Source: Tetradesmus obliquus (taxonomy: Eukaryota > Chlorophyta > Chlorophyceae > Sphaeropleales > Scenedesmaceae). Taken from it: 64,000 nt of DNA. The notes beneath the pieces were generated by a model. The model worked only from the letters and a program-made list of their open reading frames with translations, did not search any database and was not told the origin of the DNA. The DNA lies in the NCBI GenBank assembly GCA_030272155.1, contig CP126191.1, positions 10,376,501 to 10,440,500 of the forward strand, in the 5' to 3' direction. Within the stretch, counting starts at the first letter, position 1; each line of letters begins with the position of its first letter. The translations under genes were made by a program, and so were the position numbers. Shown piece by piece: positions 11,096-25,200 of the stretch.

Positions 11096-14000
11096 CTACT
11101 GCTTGACAAGAGCAGCATCCTCTGGCTTGCTGAATGCAGCAGCCACACAGCCAGCACTTGCAGGCGCTGCAGCCATGACCTGCACTGGCACAGCAAACGG
11201 CTGCGCCAGGTTGCCAAAGACATCCTTTGCCAGTACTCTTAGCCGTACTAGCTGCCCTGCCTTGACCGCTTTGACACACACCTGCCCGCCAGCCAGCACC
11301 CTGCAGTTGTTGCCCGTGCTGCCCTCAGCACACTGCAGCATGAACCCGATGTCCCCAACTGCCTGGCAGTTGTCCGACAGTGACACCAGGTTTTTGGCGG
11401 TCCAACAAGCCCATTTGGCGTTCGCTGCAGAAATGCAAGCGCCGCCAGACCTCAGCAGCTTCACAGTTGGAGGTTCGGCATCTGCAAAGTTCACAGTGGC
11501 GCTGCAGCTGGATGACAGGTTGGCTGCCACTGACTTGGCGAGGATCTGCACCTTGCGCTGCCCTGGCTTGGTGCTTGTCCCAGCAGCCCAGGTGATAGCA
11601 GCACCTTCCGGGATAGGCGCCAGCAGCGCCTGCGTTGCCAGGGAGCTGTCAGCTGCACACTTGCCCTTCGGCAGCGTGATGTTGACCACACCAGGCTGGC
11701 ACTTCAAGCACGGCAGCGCAGTGATGTTGCCAAAGCCCTGGATGACAGCTCCATCAGCCATGCGTGCAAGCATGAGCACGTCGTAGTGCCCCGTCTGCAG
11801 CGTGAAGCCAAACGTGCTGCCCTCGCCCTGCAGCACCTCCTTGTAGCCCTGCAGCTGCTGCGACTCCAGCCACACTACCTGCCACGAGTACTGCGGCTCA
11901 CTGCCGTCCTGCTGCACCAGCGGTGGCGCAGTCAGCGACACCACCTGCCCAGCACACAGCGGCTGCGGCATGCTGAGCAGCAGCTTGTTGTTGGCCTGCA
12001 CCTTGAGGTAGCTCACGCGGTAGTAGGCAGTGTTCTGCCCGGTCGGCGCGCCATTCACGCCAATGGCAAGCTCCACGCGGTAGTGCCCCGGGCCAAGGCC
12101 CACAACAGATGGCTTGATGCCTGATTTATCGCTGACAACGCCGTTGGGGGCGATGATTTTCCAGGCGTAGCTCAGCTTGCCGCCTGCGCCAGTGATGCTC
12201 AGCGAGGGGCAGGACAGGGACGCTGTGGTGTACTGCTTGGCTGAAAACGGCCCACACGTGCCGCTACAGCTGGTCCAGGAGTTGAGCCCTGCAGCAGCGC
12301 TGGGAGCCACCACCTTCACAGAGCCAGTGCTGCTGTAGCCCTTGCCCTTAGTATCATATGCTGTCAGGCGGAGGTCATAGGTGTCTACTGCTGACAGCTC
12401 AAAGTGGCCCAGCTTGCCGTACACTGTTGCCACCTGCTCGCCAGTGCTGCGCTGCTTGAGCTCCCACACATACGCATCCAGCTTGGAGCTTGCAGGAAGC
12501 AAGTTGAAGGAGTCCGCATCCAGCTCCAACACTGCCCCACGTGGCAAGGTGATGGCAGGCAGCTTCTTGATGGCTGCTGCACCTGCTGCAGTGGCAGCAC
12601 TGCTGCTGGCCAACGGTGGCGGTGGTGGCGCTGGCAGCCGTGCGCCACTGCTGCTGCTGCTGGTGCTGCTGGGTAGAGCTGCAGGAGCTGCTGCTGTTGG
12701 TGACGCTGGCGTGCCAGCCTTAGTCAGCACTGTCACAGCTGCCGTACCGCTGGTCTCCCCACCTCTGCCGTCGTTGGCAGTGATAAGCAGCAAGTAGCTG
12801 CCAGCTGCTTGCCCCACAAGAGACACTGCAGCCCCTTTGCCCTGTGTGGTCTTGCCTGTCGCCTGATCCATCAGGGCCCACGTGATGGCCACTGCATCGC
12901 CATCAGGATCAGTGACGCCTGTGATTTTCAGTGAGCCACCTGCTGTGCCGCTGAGGGCGAGGCCGGCCTTGACAATTGGCGGGCTGTTCACGTTGGCAGA
13001 TGTACTGCTGATGGCAAAGTTCTTGCGGGCAGTTGCTGTGTTGCCGTCCGAACCCACCACCAGCAACCCAACCTGGTAGAAGCCCGCCGGCAGGCTCACA
13101 GTGGTGAGGCGGCCTGTTGCGTTTGCCACCGGCTGCTTGTTGGGCATGCTGACCACTGCCCAGATGTACTGGCTAATGGCGCTGCCGTTCCTTGCTGGGC
13201 CTGAGCCTGAGCCGTCCAGCGCGACCGTGGTCAGCCCGTTGCCCTCTGTCGACGCCTGCACGAGCGCTGGGGGCCACGTTATGACAGCTGACGCGCCGCT
13301 TGGGTCCCTGCTGCCCACCACAAAGTCCTTGGAGGTGGTGGCGTTGCCGCCGCCAGAGTCAAACACCACCAGGTATGCACGGTAGCTACCCACTGGCACG
13401 GAGACGGTTGTGCTGGGGCCCTCTGGTGTGGACACTCGCGCATTGTCTGGCAGCCGCAGCACTGCCCAGCGGTAGCTGGTGATGCTGCGGCCGGGGCCTC
13501 CCTTGGAGCCTGCTGCACTGAGCTGCACATCCAGGGAGCCGCCGTCCACCTGGTCAACAAAGCTGCCTGGACTGCTGATGTAAGCCAGCGTCTCCGCGAC
13601 ATCACCCAATGAGAATTCTTTGCTTGCGGTGGCTGTCTGGCCTGACGTATCAGTCACAGTGAGCTTCACGCTGTACACACCAGGGCCCAACCAGACGGGT
13701 GTGCGCAGGCCGTCAACCTGGGTGATGGTGGCGCCGTCTGACTTGCGCATCACATTCCAGCTGAAAGCTATCAGGCTGCGCCCAACAGCAGCAGTGGAGC
13801 CAGTGGCATCAAGGTACACCTGGTTGCGGGCAAGTGCAGGGACAAGCAGCAGCAGCGCAGTCGAGTCAACACAGGTTACACTGCAAGCAAAGTTCATGCA
13901 TTGATGAGCAACAACGGCAGTGGCTGTAGCAGATGAAGGACCTCTCGCTCATCTGTGCTGCTTGGGGTGGCAGACAGTCACTTGCGCACCATGAGCCATG

Positions 14001-17000
14001 GTCACAGCAACATACAAGCACAATCCCTGCGATCCATCCTGCGTTTCTACTTGCATACTGTCACAGAACTAGCACAATAAAACATCAACAAACAGAAAGG
14101 TGGATAGGTACATGCACTTGAAACTTGGGGCTACACATGCCCAAATGTTGCTCTGCTCCACCACTCTTCACCTGCGTAGCTGACCCTGTTGCCGTCACAA
14201 ATGCCTCAGGTGAGCGGATAACAGCATTGCTCTTCAGCGGGTCTGGCGTGCCAGTGCTAGCTGCTGGTGCACTGCTGCTGCCGCTGACTGGCGCTGCAGT
14301 GCTCTGCTGGCAAGGTGCCCAGTAGGTGTTGGTCAGGCTAAAGATGTTCAGGTTGCTCCAGTTTGCGTTGCTCAGTGAGGCGTCCCAGGGGTTTGTGCTG
14401 CTGTTGCCATCCTTGGTGAACAGGCACATTGCAGGCGCCGGCGAGGGTACAGGCGCAGGTGGCACCACATATGGGCTAAGCATATTGCCAGTGCTGGTGG
14501 TAGTAGTCACAGGTGGTGTGTAGACTGTCGGCTGGTACACAGACTGCGTGAGCACTGGGGTGCCAGCAGGAGGGGGCCTAGGAAGCCGCAGGCCGCTGCT
14601 GCTGGTGGTGCTGCTGGGTGGTGGCGCCGGTACTGCAGCGATGACGGTGGTGGTGGTGGCTGGAGGCGCTGCAGGTGTTGGGGCATACACCACAGGCGGT
14701 GGGGCTGCAGGCACTGCAGCGGCATCATAGCTGGTAAGCGTCGCCATGGTGCTCGATGCTCCACCCCTGTCATCATTGACTGTCAGCTTCAGCGTGTAGG
14801 TGCCTGCTTTGTTCAGCTTCATGTTGAGTGCAGGGCCGCTGTAGTTGCCAATGGGCAAGTCCCCTCTGTACAGCACCCAGCTGTACGTGAGAGGGTCGCC
14901 ATCAACATCTGTGCTCTTCTCTGCGCTAACAACAACTGCTGCCCCAACTGTGGTGGTGTAAGGTCCGCCTGCTGAGGCAACAGGCGGGTTGTTGCCCAGC
15001 ACAGTAAGCATTGCCTGCGCGGTGCCTGTGCCTCCTGGTCCACTGACATCCAGGTTGATGAGGTATGCTCCAGGATCAAAGCTGCAAGTACACAGCATGT
15101 CAACAGCACAGGATGCAGTACAGCAGGGACACAATGACGGGAGATGATCTGAAGATGCATTGCCAGCAGGTACGTCATGCGGCAGCTTGAAGGAAAGGTG
15201 TTTCACACAACACAGCATGCGTATGCTGCAGCACAACTGCCGGTAGCCAGGCACGCTGTGTTCTGCCCACATCGCTGCTGCTGCACCTCACAACCTGCAA
15301 AGTGTCTGAGCCAGCTGTAATGCACCCAGAGTCTGTCCCTTCACATGGGCATGCATGAACAAATGTCTGCAGCCAGCGCTGCAATATTGGCAGTCACGGC
15401 TCACAAACCCACCTGTACACAAACTTGGCGGGCTGATTGAACCCAAGCATGGGGTTCACTGCTGCTACTGACGGCTGCGTCTGTGTGATCTTCCATGTGT
15501 ACGCCAGCTTGCTGCCCTTTGCGTCACTGCTGGCTGAGCCATCCAGCTGCACTACAGCACCAGCGCCAGACCTCGCCTTCACTGTAAATGCGCTGCCTGT
15601 GCTGCCATTGAGAGCAAGCACTGCTGTTGGCTTTGGCAGTGCTGCAGCTGCTGGTGTTGCAAAAGTAGGAGTTGCAGACCACCAGTCTAGCACATTGCCA
15701 GCATCCACAGACAGCGCAGTTGTACCGCTGGCATGGCCACCCAGCACATCCCAGACGTCCAGCGTGACATTGTACTGCCCTATGGCTGGTGCCTGCAGTG
15801 TTACTGTCGGCCCTTTTGCTGTGGTGACGGCTGCTGTGCTGTTGTAGGGGAAGATACGCCACAGGTATTGCAGTATGGCGCCATTATCTGATGTTGACTT
15901 GGCACCATTCAATGTCAGCTGTGTGTTTGGTGCCTGCAGGAGGCAAGTAGATCAGAACAGGGCGGGAGACAACAGGCAGCAAGTCAATCAGACGTGCAAC
16001 TGCTGTACAGAGCTGCTCAGCATGGTGTTAGCACACCATGCTGCTGCTGTTGCTTAGTGCTGTTGCACCATCCACACACGTGCACTGTGTACCACCTGAC
16101 GACAACCAGCACCCTGTATGTAAGGATGCGGTACATATTCTGCAGGCTGTTGTCTTGAATGCTTTTGCTGATGCATCAATCAGCATCTGCTGCTTGCAGG
16201 AAAGAGAACCGTTCTGTTGCTGCTGCAGGGGCAGCTGCTGTTGCAGGCTCCAAACACTCCAGTTGCTGCTGGTGCTGCTCCACTGCTGGTCTGCCTCTGC
16301 TGGGTGACTGTAGTTTTGTGCTTGCTGCGCAGCTGTTCTGTTGCTCATGCTTCGCAGCAGCAGGTGTCACTGCAGTCACGTCTGCTCTGCTGTTCCCATA
16401 CCATGATGCTGCTGCTGTCGCCTTCAACAATCTGCTGCTGCTTCTGGCTAGCTCACCACTGCATAAGGGCCGCCTGTGCCTATCCTAGGTGTTGCCAGCA
16501 GCTTGAGCCCGCCCACAGGCAGCATGACAACAGAGTCAACCAAACCATTGTTGGCATCTGCTACTGAAATACGCAGCGTGTATATGCCCCCTGGCAGCAC
16601 TTGGAAACCTTGAGTAGGTACGACCTGCAGCAAAGACACAAGCAGTAGATTTTCACGTTAGCAGCGCTGCAAAGGCACCACCGCTGATGATGCACGTCAT
16701 GCACGACACACCATGTTGCTGCTGCGCATGTTTGTCATACTCGTCAGGTCAACGATGAGACATAGCACGGCAAGAGGCAGTGCGATTAGATTTACAGGTG
16801 CGCTGTGCAGCAAGCTGAGGTTGCTTTGCCACAGCTGTTGCTTCTCCTGCCAATGCTGCAATCACTGCTTGCAGGAACTCCGCTGTACCACCCACCTCTG
16901 TAAAGCCGTTAAGGGCAGTCCTGTAGCGAGAGCCAGTGTTGCTGTACAGTCCCACTGGCAGTGAGCTGCCTGCTGCACTTGGCGGCGGTATCTTCACCCC

Positions 17001-17723
17001 ACCCGGCAAGATTGCTATGTCTGTGTAGTCACCACCGCTGCTTGTCTTTGCTGTTAAGCTGAAAGCATCTGGGTTTGGAGTTGATGATCCATACTCTTCT
17101 GATCCAAACAGGTAGGACAACACAACCTCGCTGTCACTGCCGCTGCTGCTGCTTCCTGCAATGCTGATGTCAATCTCAAGCACTGCTGCATCGTACGTGT
17201 AGCTTCCTATGCTTGCATCTCCCGACTGTTGCAGGTCAGAGGACACCAGCCTGCTGCCATCATTCAGGTCCCCAACTGCTGCTGCTGCATCACCGGTGCT
17301 GAGCACAACAGCACCACCAAAGAACTTTGCGAGTGCATGCGGCTGCGAAAGCGTGGCCAGCCCGAAGGCATTGCATGCGCCAGTGAAGCGCGCATCTACC
17401 AGCTGCAGCCTGCTGTCCCCCAGCAGCTTGGATGCAAACTCCGTGACAGCTGCATCGTCTACAGAGCCACTGTATGCATCGCATACCGTTGCAACGTAGC
17501 TGGTCTGCAGCAACTGCCTGCTGTGCTTCGTGCCAACAGCAGCAACCTGTTCAGCATCCTGATGCTGCTGCTGTCCCTCTGTCCATTGGGAGCTGTCGCC
17601 GCTGACCCCTCTGCCTGCTGCATATTTTCCTTGAACTACCAAAACTAGGATGATGAGCTTGCTCCAAAAGAGGACAAGGCACAGCTTCCGCGACTTGCTA
17701 TTTCTCCAGAACGTTGCTCCCAT
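11096..17723 (-). CDS. Secreted choice-of-anchor-L-like + multi-PKD protein
   Basis: Five exons: 17723-16896, 16624-16457, 15933-15413, 15081-14172 and 13819-11096, in frame, about 1,716 residues. A short basic stretch and the hydrophobic LCLVLFWSKLIILVLVVQG form a signal peptide or anchor. Residues about 75-325 resemble the bacterial choice-of-anchor-L domain: GGAVVLSTGD, AVLEIDI, LSYLFGSEEYG, PDAFSL, IAILPGGV, LNGFTE and, across intron 1, YTLRISVADANNGLVDSVV. Then come at least seven PKD-like Ig folds (for example VQLDGSASSDAKG, YTWKI, TYTLKLTVNDDRGG, VYLDATGS). They are split by a Pro/Val/Thr-rich linker (about residues 600-720) and followed by a Pro-rich stretch and a Cys-rich C-terminal part (GGACISAANAKWACW). 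PKD domains usually serve extracellular adhesion. The final exon is 2.7 kb. Probable wall, matrix or adhesion protein; ligand unknown. Confidence 0.8.
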
Positions 17724-19265
17724 CGCAGCGCCTAGTCGGCCGGCATGGCTGCCAGGCTGCCTGATTTAAAGTCTCATCGTTTTTAGTAGTGAGGCGCGTC
17801 AATGAGAAGGTGCAAATGTGGCTCCATCAGTGTTCGCGCCCTGTGGTATTTTTGCAAGCAAGCCGCCCTTGTCCGTTTGTTTCAACAACTTTAAGAAATG
17901 AAGAAAGAAGTTGGTTTTGATGTAGCTAAGCTGCACCCGTTCATGCCGTCAGTGATGATGTACTGCTGCTGCGGAGTAGTGCCATAGCAGTAACACGGAA
18001 GACGTGAGCGGTGGATGAGAGGAAAGTTCACGCTGTGTGTTGCTCTTCTTCAAGTGATGATAATTCATTTCATCAAATCGCTACCCTTGTGTTCCGTTCA
18101 GGTTGAGGAGCCACAGACAGCCCTACTTTCCATATCAGCAGTGGCCCACGTCCTGCTCAAAACCGACTGGGGCCATGAGTCATGACTATCTTCTGCCCGT
18201 TCGGCAATATAAGACTGCTTGTGATTACATATTGAAATTGATTTGCTGTCAACTCGTTACGCTCATAAAGTAAATAAATGTAGCACCCTAAGCCATTGTG
18301 CTGTGTAGCACTGCATGTGGCATAGTTGAGCCTCCCCATCTGCATCATAGCTCAGCACAACCCTGGCCCTCGTGAGCTGTACTAACCTAAATCTAAGAAC
18401 ACATTGTGAACAACAGACACAATGTACCACCTCCCTATGCCAGTTGCTTTCCTACAGCGCCGCGGTGCATGTGCGTGTGCATGTCTCCGGTAAGTCTGCT
18501 TGATGCTGGGTCAGCAAACTGCAGCTAGCCAGCACGAAGATCCAGCAGCTGGGCAGTCAGCTGCCTGCTAGTCGAGATCACTTTAACTACCCATATCAAT
18601 AGTACCAGAGTACACCAATGGCTTGATCAACCCCATAAGTTGCACAATGCCCCTGGTGTTGCAAATGACACAGAACTTTCCGCAGCGCTATGTTGACTGT
18701 GGCATGTCACCATCTCTACGTAAAGAAGCAGCTGTCACACAATAGTCAGTTTGTTCACACAACAAATCAACGCTCAACAAAAGGACAGCATCACTCTCAA
18801 GTGCACATGTCAACCAAAAACGTGTCTTGTCCACACAGTGAGTGGCCAACCTAACGGCTGGGCAAAAAAGCCTTGCCGCCTGTGCAAGAAAGGATTGTGC
18901 CCAGGAAACCAGCTCTACGTAACAAGTGGTAGCAACATGCTGCAAAAGCTGCCAGCTCTTTTGCAGAGCAGCACACAGCATTCTATGCATAATCATTGCT
19001 TCCCCGCAACTAGTAGTTTGGAGGAAAACACGACATGATGCCATTGCGGCAGGACAGACCATCATGGACACTGAGCAGCACTGCCAGCCCTCTACAGTCT
19101 CTGAAGGACAGTCACGATGCTACTGACTGGCAACTCATAATCATAGCTGACTTCATGGGTAGTGAAAGGTTGGGCTTCCTCAGCACTGTAGACAGCGTTG
19201 TGGGTGCACTCAAACCTGTCAATACTATGCGATGCTGAGAGGTGATGATGTGCGTAACTCAGTGA
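17724..19265. other. Intergenic: anchor-L/PKD promoter side and giant-gene 3' UTR side
   Basis: No credible exon on either strand. A TTACA at 18225-18229 (TGTAA on the minus strand) could be the polyadenylation signal of the giant gene, about 1.04 kb past its stop. The stretch is less GC-rich than its surroundings. Confidence 0.45.
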
Positions 19266-22200
19266 TCACCTCCAAGAAAAGAACCTTAGACGGCGGCCGG
19301 GTGGTGGGTTGCAGCTGCCTGGGGTGACATCCCATGCGCCACTACTCAAGCATACAGCACTTGGTGGCGAGTTGCCACCATTGTCACATATGCCTATGCA
19401 TGTGGCATTGACAGCTTGCCCTTGGCAGTCCCATGTGCTGTACAACTGGCCGTCAGGCTCCAAAGCGCAAACGGCACCACCTGCGTCAACAGGAGATCAT
19501 CATGTCTTGCGAAAAACAGCATTGGTGTATTAACAGTTTAGTGCTGCACGAAACACGTGGTGTGCAGGAAATGGCTGCTGTCTACGACAGCCAATCACTG
19601 TGGCTGTAGCCAGAGAAAAGTTGCTGTTGGCGGCAATATTCAGATCATTGCATCATGCATGGCAAATGGGTTGCTGTGAGAGCTCTGTTACTCACCAGGT
19701 GCAGCAGGGCTGGGGCTGGGTGACTCGGGCTCTGAAGCAACAGGGCTTGGGCTGGGAGACTCGTCAACACTTGTAGTTGGGCTTGGGCTGGGAGACTCAT
19801 CACCCCCTGCAGTGGGGCTGGGGCTGGGGGACTCGTCACCGCCTGCAGTGGGGCTAGGGCTAAAAGACTCATCACCGCCTGTAGTGGGGCTGGGGCTGGG
19901 AGACTCATCACCGCCTGCAGTTGTGCTGGGGCTGGGAGACTCATCACCGCCTGCAGTGGGGCTGGGGCTGGGAGACTCATCGCCGCCTGCAGTGGGGCTG
20001 GGGCTGGGGGACTCGTGAACGCCTGCAGTGGGGCTTGGGCTGGGAGACTCATCACCGCCTGCAGTGGGGCTGGGGCTGGGAGACTCATCACCGCCTGCAG
20101 TGGGGCTGGGGCTGGGGGACTCATCACCGCCTGCAGTGGGGCTGGGGCTGGGGGACTCATCACCGCCTGCAGTGGGGCTGGGGCTGGGAGACTCATCACC
20201 GCCTGCAGTGGGGCTTGGGCTGGGAGACTCGTCACCGTTTGTAGTTGGGCTTGGGCTGGGGGACTCATCACCGCCTGCAGTGGGGCTGGGGCTGAGAGAC
20301 TCATCACCGCCTGCAGTGGGGCTGGGGCTGGGGGACTCATCACCGCCTGCAGTGGGGCTGGGGCTGGGAGACTCGTCACCGCCTGTAGTTGGGCTTGGGC
20401 TGGGGGACTCGTCACCGCCTGCAGAGGGGCTGGGGCTGGGAGACTCATCACCGCCTGCAGTGGGGCTGGGGCTGGGAGACTCATCACCGCTTGTAGTTGG
20501 GCTTGGGCTGGAAGACTCGTCACCGCCTGCAGAGGGGCTGGGGCTGGGAGACACGTCACCGCTTGCAGTTGGGCTTGGGCTGGGGGACTCATCACCGCCT
20601 GCAGTTGGGCTGGGGCTGGGAGACTCATCACCGCCTGCAGTGGGGCTGGGGCTGGGGGACTCATCACCGCCTGCAGTGGGGCTGGGGCTGGGGGACTCAT
20701 CACCGCCTGCAGTGGGGCTGGGGCTGGGGCTGGGGCTGGGAGACTCATCACCGCCTGCAGTTGGGCTGGGGCTGGGAGACACGTCACCGCTTGTAGTTGG
20801 GCTTGGGCTGGGGGACTCATCACCGCCTGCAGTGGGGCTGAGGCTGGGAGACTCGTCACCGCCTGCAGAGGGGCTGGGGCTAGGAGACACGTCACCGCCT
20901 GCAGTGGGGCTTGGGCTGGGGGACTCATCACCGCCTGCAGTGGGGCTGGGGCTGGGGGACTCATCACCGCCTGCAGTGGGGCTGGGGCTGGGGGACTCAT
21001 CACCGCCTGCAGTGGGGCTGGGGCTGGGGGACTCATCACCGCCTGCAGTTGTGCTGGGGCTGGGAGACACGTCACCGCCTGCAGTGGGGCTGGGGCTGGG
21101 AGACACGTCACCGCCTGCAGTGAGGCTGGGGCTGGGAGACTCATCACCGCCTGCAGTGGGGCTGGGGCTGGGAGACACGTCACCGCTTGTAGTTGGGCTT
21201 TGGCTGGGGGACTCATCACCGCCTGCAGTTGGGCTGGGGCTGGGAGACTCATCACCGCCTGCAGTTGGGCTGGGGCTGGGGGACTCATCACCGCCTGCAG
21301 TGGGGCTGGGGCTAGGAGACTCGTCACCGCCTGCAGTGGGGCTGGGGCTGGGAGACTCATCACCGCCGGCAGTGGGGCTGGGGCTGGGGGACTCATCACC
21401 GCCTGCAGTGGGGCTTGGGCTGGGAGACTCATCACCGCCTGCAGTGGGGCTGGGGCTGGGAGACTCATCACCGCTTGTAGTTGGGCTTGGGCTGGGGGAC
21501 TCATCACCGCCTGCAGTGGGGCTGGGGCTGGGAGACTCATCACCGCCTGCAGTGGGGCTGGGGCTAGGGGACTCATCACCGCCTGCAGAGGGGCTGGGGC
21601 TGGGGGACTCATCACCGCCTGCAGTTGTGCTGGGGCTGGGAGACACGTCACCGCCTGCAGTTGGGCTGGGGCTGGGAGACTCATCACCGCCTGCAGTGGG
21701 GCTGGGGCTGGGGGACTCATCACCGCCTGCAGTTGTGCTGGGGCTGGGAGACATGTCACCGCCTGCAGAGGGGCTTGGGCTGGGGGACTCATCACCGCCT
21801 GCAGTTGGGCTGGGGCTGGGAGACTCATCACCGCCTGCAGTGGGGCTGGGGCTGGGGGACTCATCACCGCCTGCAGTTGGGCTGGGGCTGGGAGACTCAT
21901 CACCGCCTGCAGTGGGGCTGGGGCTAGGGGACTCATCACCGCCTGCAGAGGGGCTGGGGCTGGGGGACTCATCACCGCCTGCAGTTGTGCTGGGGCTGGG
22001 AGACACGTCACCGCCTGCAGTTGGGCTGGGGCTGGGAGACTCATCACCGCCTGCAGTTGGGCTGGGGCTGGGGGACTCATCACCGCCTGCAGTGGGGCTG
22101 GGGCTAGGAGACTCGTCACCGCCTGCAGTGGGGCTGGGGCTGGGAGACTCATCACCGCCGGCAGTGGGGCTGGGGCTGGGGGACTCATCACCGCCTGCAG

Positions 22201-25200
22201 TTTGGCTAGGGCTGGGAGACTCGTCACCGCCTGCAGAGGGGCTGGGGCTGGGAGACACGTCACCGCTTGTAGTTGGGCTTGGGCTGGGGGACTCATCACC
22301 GCCTGCAGTGGGGCTGGGGCTGGGAGACTCATCACCGCCTGCAGTGGGGCTGGGGCTAGGGGACTCATCACCGCCTGCAGAGGGGCTGGGGCTGGGGGAC
22401 TCATCACCGCCTGCAGTTGTGCTGGGGCTGGGAGACACGTCACCGCCTGCAGTTGGGCTGGGGCTGGGAGACTCATCACCGCCTGCAGTGGGGCTGGGGC
22501 TGGGGGACTCATCACCGCCTGCAGTTGTGCTGGGGCTGGGAGACACGTCACCGCCTGCAGAGGGGCTTGGGCTGGGGGACTCATCACCGCCTGCAGTTGG
22601 GCTGGGGCTGGGAGACTCATCACCGCCTGCAGTGGGGCTGGGGCTGGGGGACTCATCACCGCCTGCAGTTGGGCTGGGGCTGGGAGACTCATCACCGCCT
22701 GCAGTGGGGCTGGGGCTAGGGGACTCATCACCGCCTGCAGAGGGGCTGGGGCTGGGGGACTCATCACCGCCTGCAGTTGTGCTGGGGCTGGGAGACACGT
22801 CACCGCCTGCAGTTGGGCTGGGGCTGGGAGACTCATCACCGCCTGCAGTGGGGCTGGGGCTGGGGGACTCATCACCGCCTGCAGTTGTGCTGGGGCTGGG
22901 AGACACGTCACCGCCTGCAGAGGGGCTTGGGCTGGGGGACTCATCACCGCCTGCAGTTGGGCTGGGGCTGGGAGACTCATCACCGCCTGCAGTGGGGCTG
23001 GGGCTGGGGGACTCATCACCGCCTGCAGTGGGGCTGGGGCTGGGGGACTCATCACCACCTGCAGTGGGGCTGGGGCTTGGGGACTCATCACCGCCTGCAG
23101 TGGGGCTGGGCTTGGGGGACTCATCACCGCCTGCAGTGGGGCTGGGGCTGGGGGACTCATCACCGCCTGCAGTTGGGCTAGGGCTGGGAGACTCGTCACC
23201 GCCAGCAGAGGGGCTGGGGCTGGGAGACACGTCACCGTTTGTAGTTGGGCTTGGGCTGGGGGACTCGTCACCGCCTGCAGTGGGGCTGGGGCTGGGAGAC
23301 ACGGCACCGCTTGTAGTTGGGCTTGGGCTGGGGGACTCATCACCGCCTGCAGTTGGGCTGGGGCTGGGAGACTCATCACCGCCTGCAGTGGGGCTGGGGC
23401 TGGGATACTCATCACCGCCTGCTGTGGGGCTGGGCTTGGGGGACTCATCACCGCCTGCAGTGGGGCTGGGGCTGGGGGACTCATCACCGCCTGCAGTGGG
23501 GCTAGGGCTGGGAGACTCGTCACCGCCTGCAGAGGGGCTGGGGCTGGGAGACACGTCACCGTTTGTAGTTGGGCTTGGGCTGGGGGACTCGTCACCGCCT
23601 GCAGAGGGGCTGGGGCTGGGAGACACGTCACCGCTTGTAGTTGGGCTTGGGCTGGGGGACTCATCACCGCCTGCAGTTGGGCTGGGGCTAGGAGACTCAT
23701 CACCGCCTGCAGTGGGGCTGGGGCTGGGGTATTCATCACCGCCTGCAGTGGGGCTGGGGCTCGGGGACTCATCACCGCCTGCAGTTGTGCTGGGGCTGGG
23801 AGACACGTCACCGCCTGCAGTGGGGCTGGGGCTGGGAGACTCATCACCGCCTGCAGTGGGGCTGGGGCTGGTGGACTCATCACCGCCTGCAGTGGGGCTG
23901 GGGCTGGGAGACACGTCACCGCTTGTAGTTGGGCTTGGGCTGGGGGACACGTCACCGCCTGCAGAGGGGCTGGGGCTGGGAGACACGTCACCGCCTGCAG
24001 TGGGGCTAGGGCTGGGAGACTCGTCACTGCCTGCAGTGGGGCTGGGGCTGGGGGACTCATCACCGCCTGCAGTGGGGCTGGGGCTGGGGGACTCATCACC
24101 ACCTGCAGTGGGGCTGGGGCTTGGGGACTCATCACCGCCTGCAGTTGGGCTGGGGCTGGGAGACTCGTCACCGGCTGCAGTGGGGCTGGGGCTGGGAGAC
24201 TCATCACTGCCTGCAGTTGGGCTGGGGCTGGGAGACTCATCACCGCCTGCAGTGGGGCTGGGGCTGGGGGACTCATCACCGCCTGCAGTGGGGCTGAAGC
24301 TGGGAGACTCGTCACCCCCTGCAGTGGGGCTGGGGCTGGGGGACTTGTCACCGCCTGCAGTGGGGCTAGGGCTGAAAGACTCATCACCGCCTGTAGTGGG
24401 GATGGGGCTGGGAGACTCATCACCGCCTGCAGTTGTGCTGGGGCTGGGAGACTCATCACCGCCTGCAGTGGGGCTGGGGCTGGGAGACTCATCACCGCCT
24501 GCAGTGGGGCTGGGCTTGGTGGACTCATCACCGCCTGCAGTGGGGCTGGGGCTGGGGGACTCATCACCGCCTGCAGTGGGGCTAGGGCTGGGAGACTCGT
24601 CACCGCCTGCAGAGGCGCTGGGTCTGGGAGACACGTCACCGTTTGTAGTTGGGCTTGGGCTGGGGGACTCGTCACCGCCTGCAGAGGGGCTGGGGCTGGG
24701 AGACTCATCACCACTTGTAGTTGGGCTTGGGCTGGGGGACTCATCACCGCCTGCAGTGGGGCTGGGGCTGGGAGACTCATCACCGCCTGCAGTTGGGCTG
24801 GGGCTGGGGGACTCATCACCGCCTGCAGTGGGGCTGGGGCTGGGGGACTCATCACCGCCTGCAGTGGGGCTGGGGCTGGGGTATTCATCACCGCCTGCAG
24901 TGGGGCTGGGGCGGGGGGACTCATCACCGCCTGCAGTTGTGCTGGGGCTGCGAGACACGTCACCGCCTGCAGTGGGGCTGGGGCTGGGAGACTCATCACC
25001 GCCTGCAGTGGGGCTGGGGCTGGTGGACTCATCACCGCCTGCAGTGGGGCTGGGGCTGGGAGACACGTCACCGCTTGTAGTTGGGCTTGGGCTGGGGGAC
25101 ACGTCACCGCCTGCAGAGGGGCTGGGGCTGGGAGACACGTCACCGCCTGCAGTGGGGCTAGGGCTGGGAGACTCGTCACTGCCTGCAGTGGGGCTGGGGC

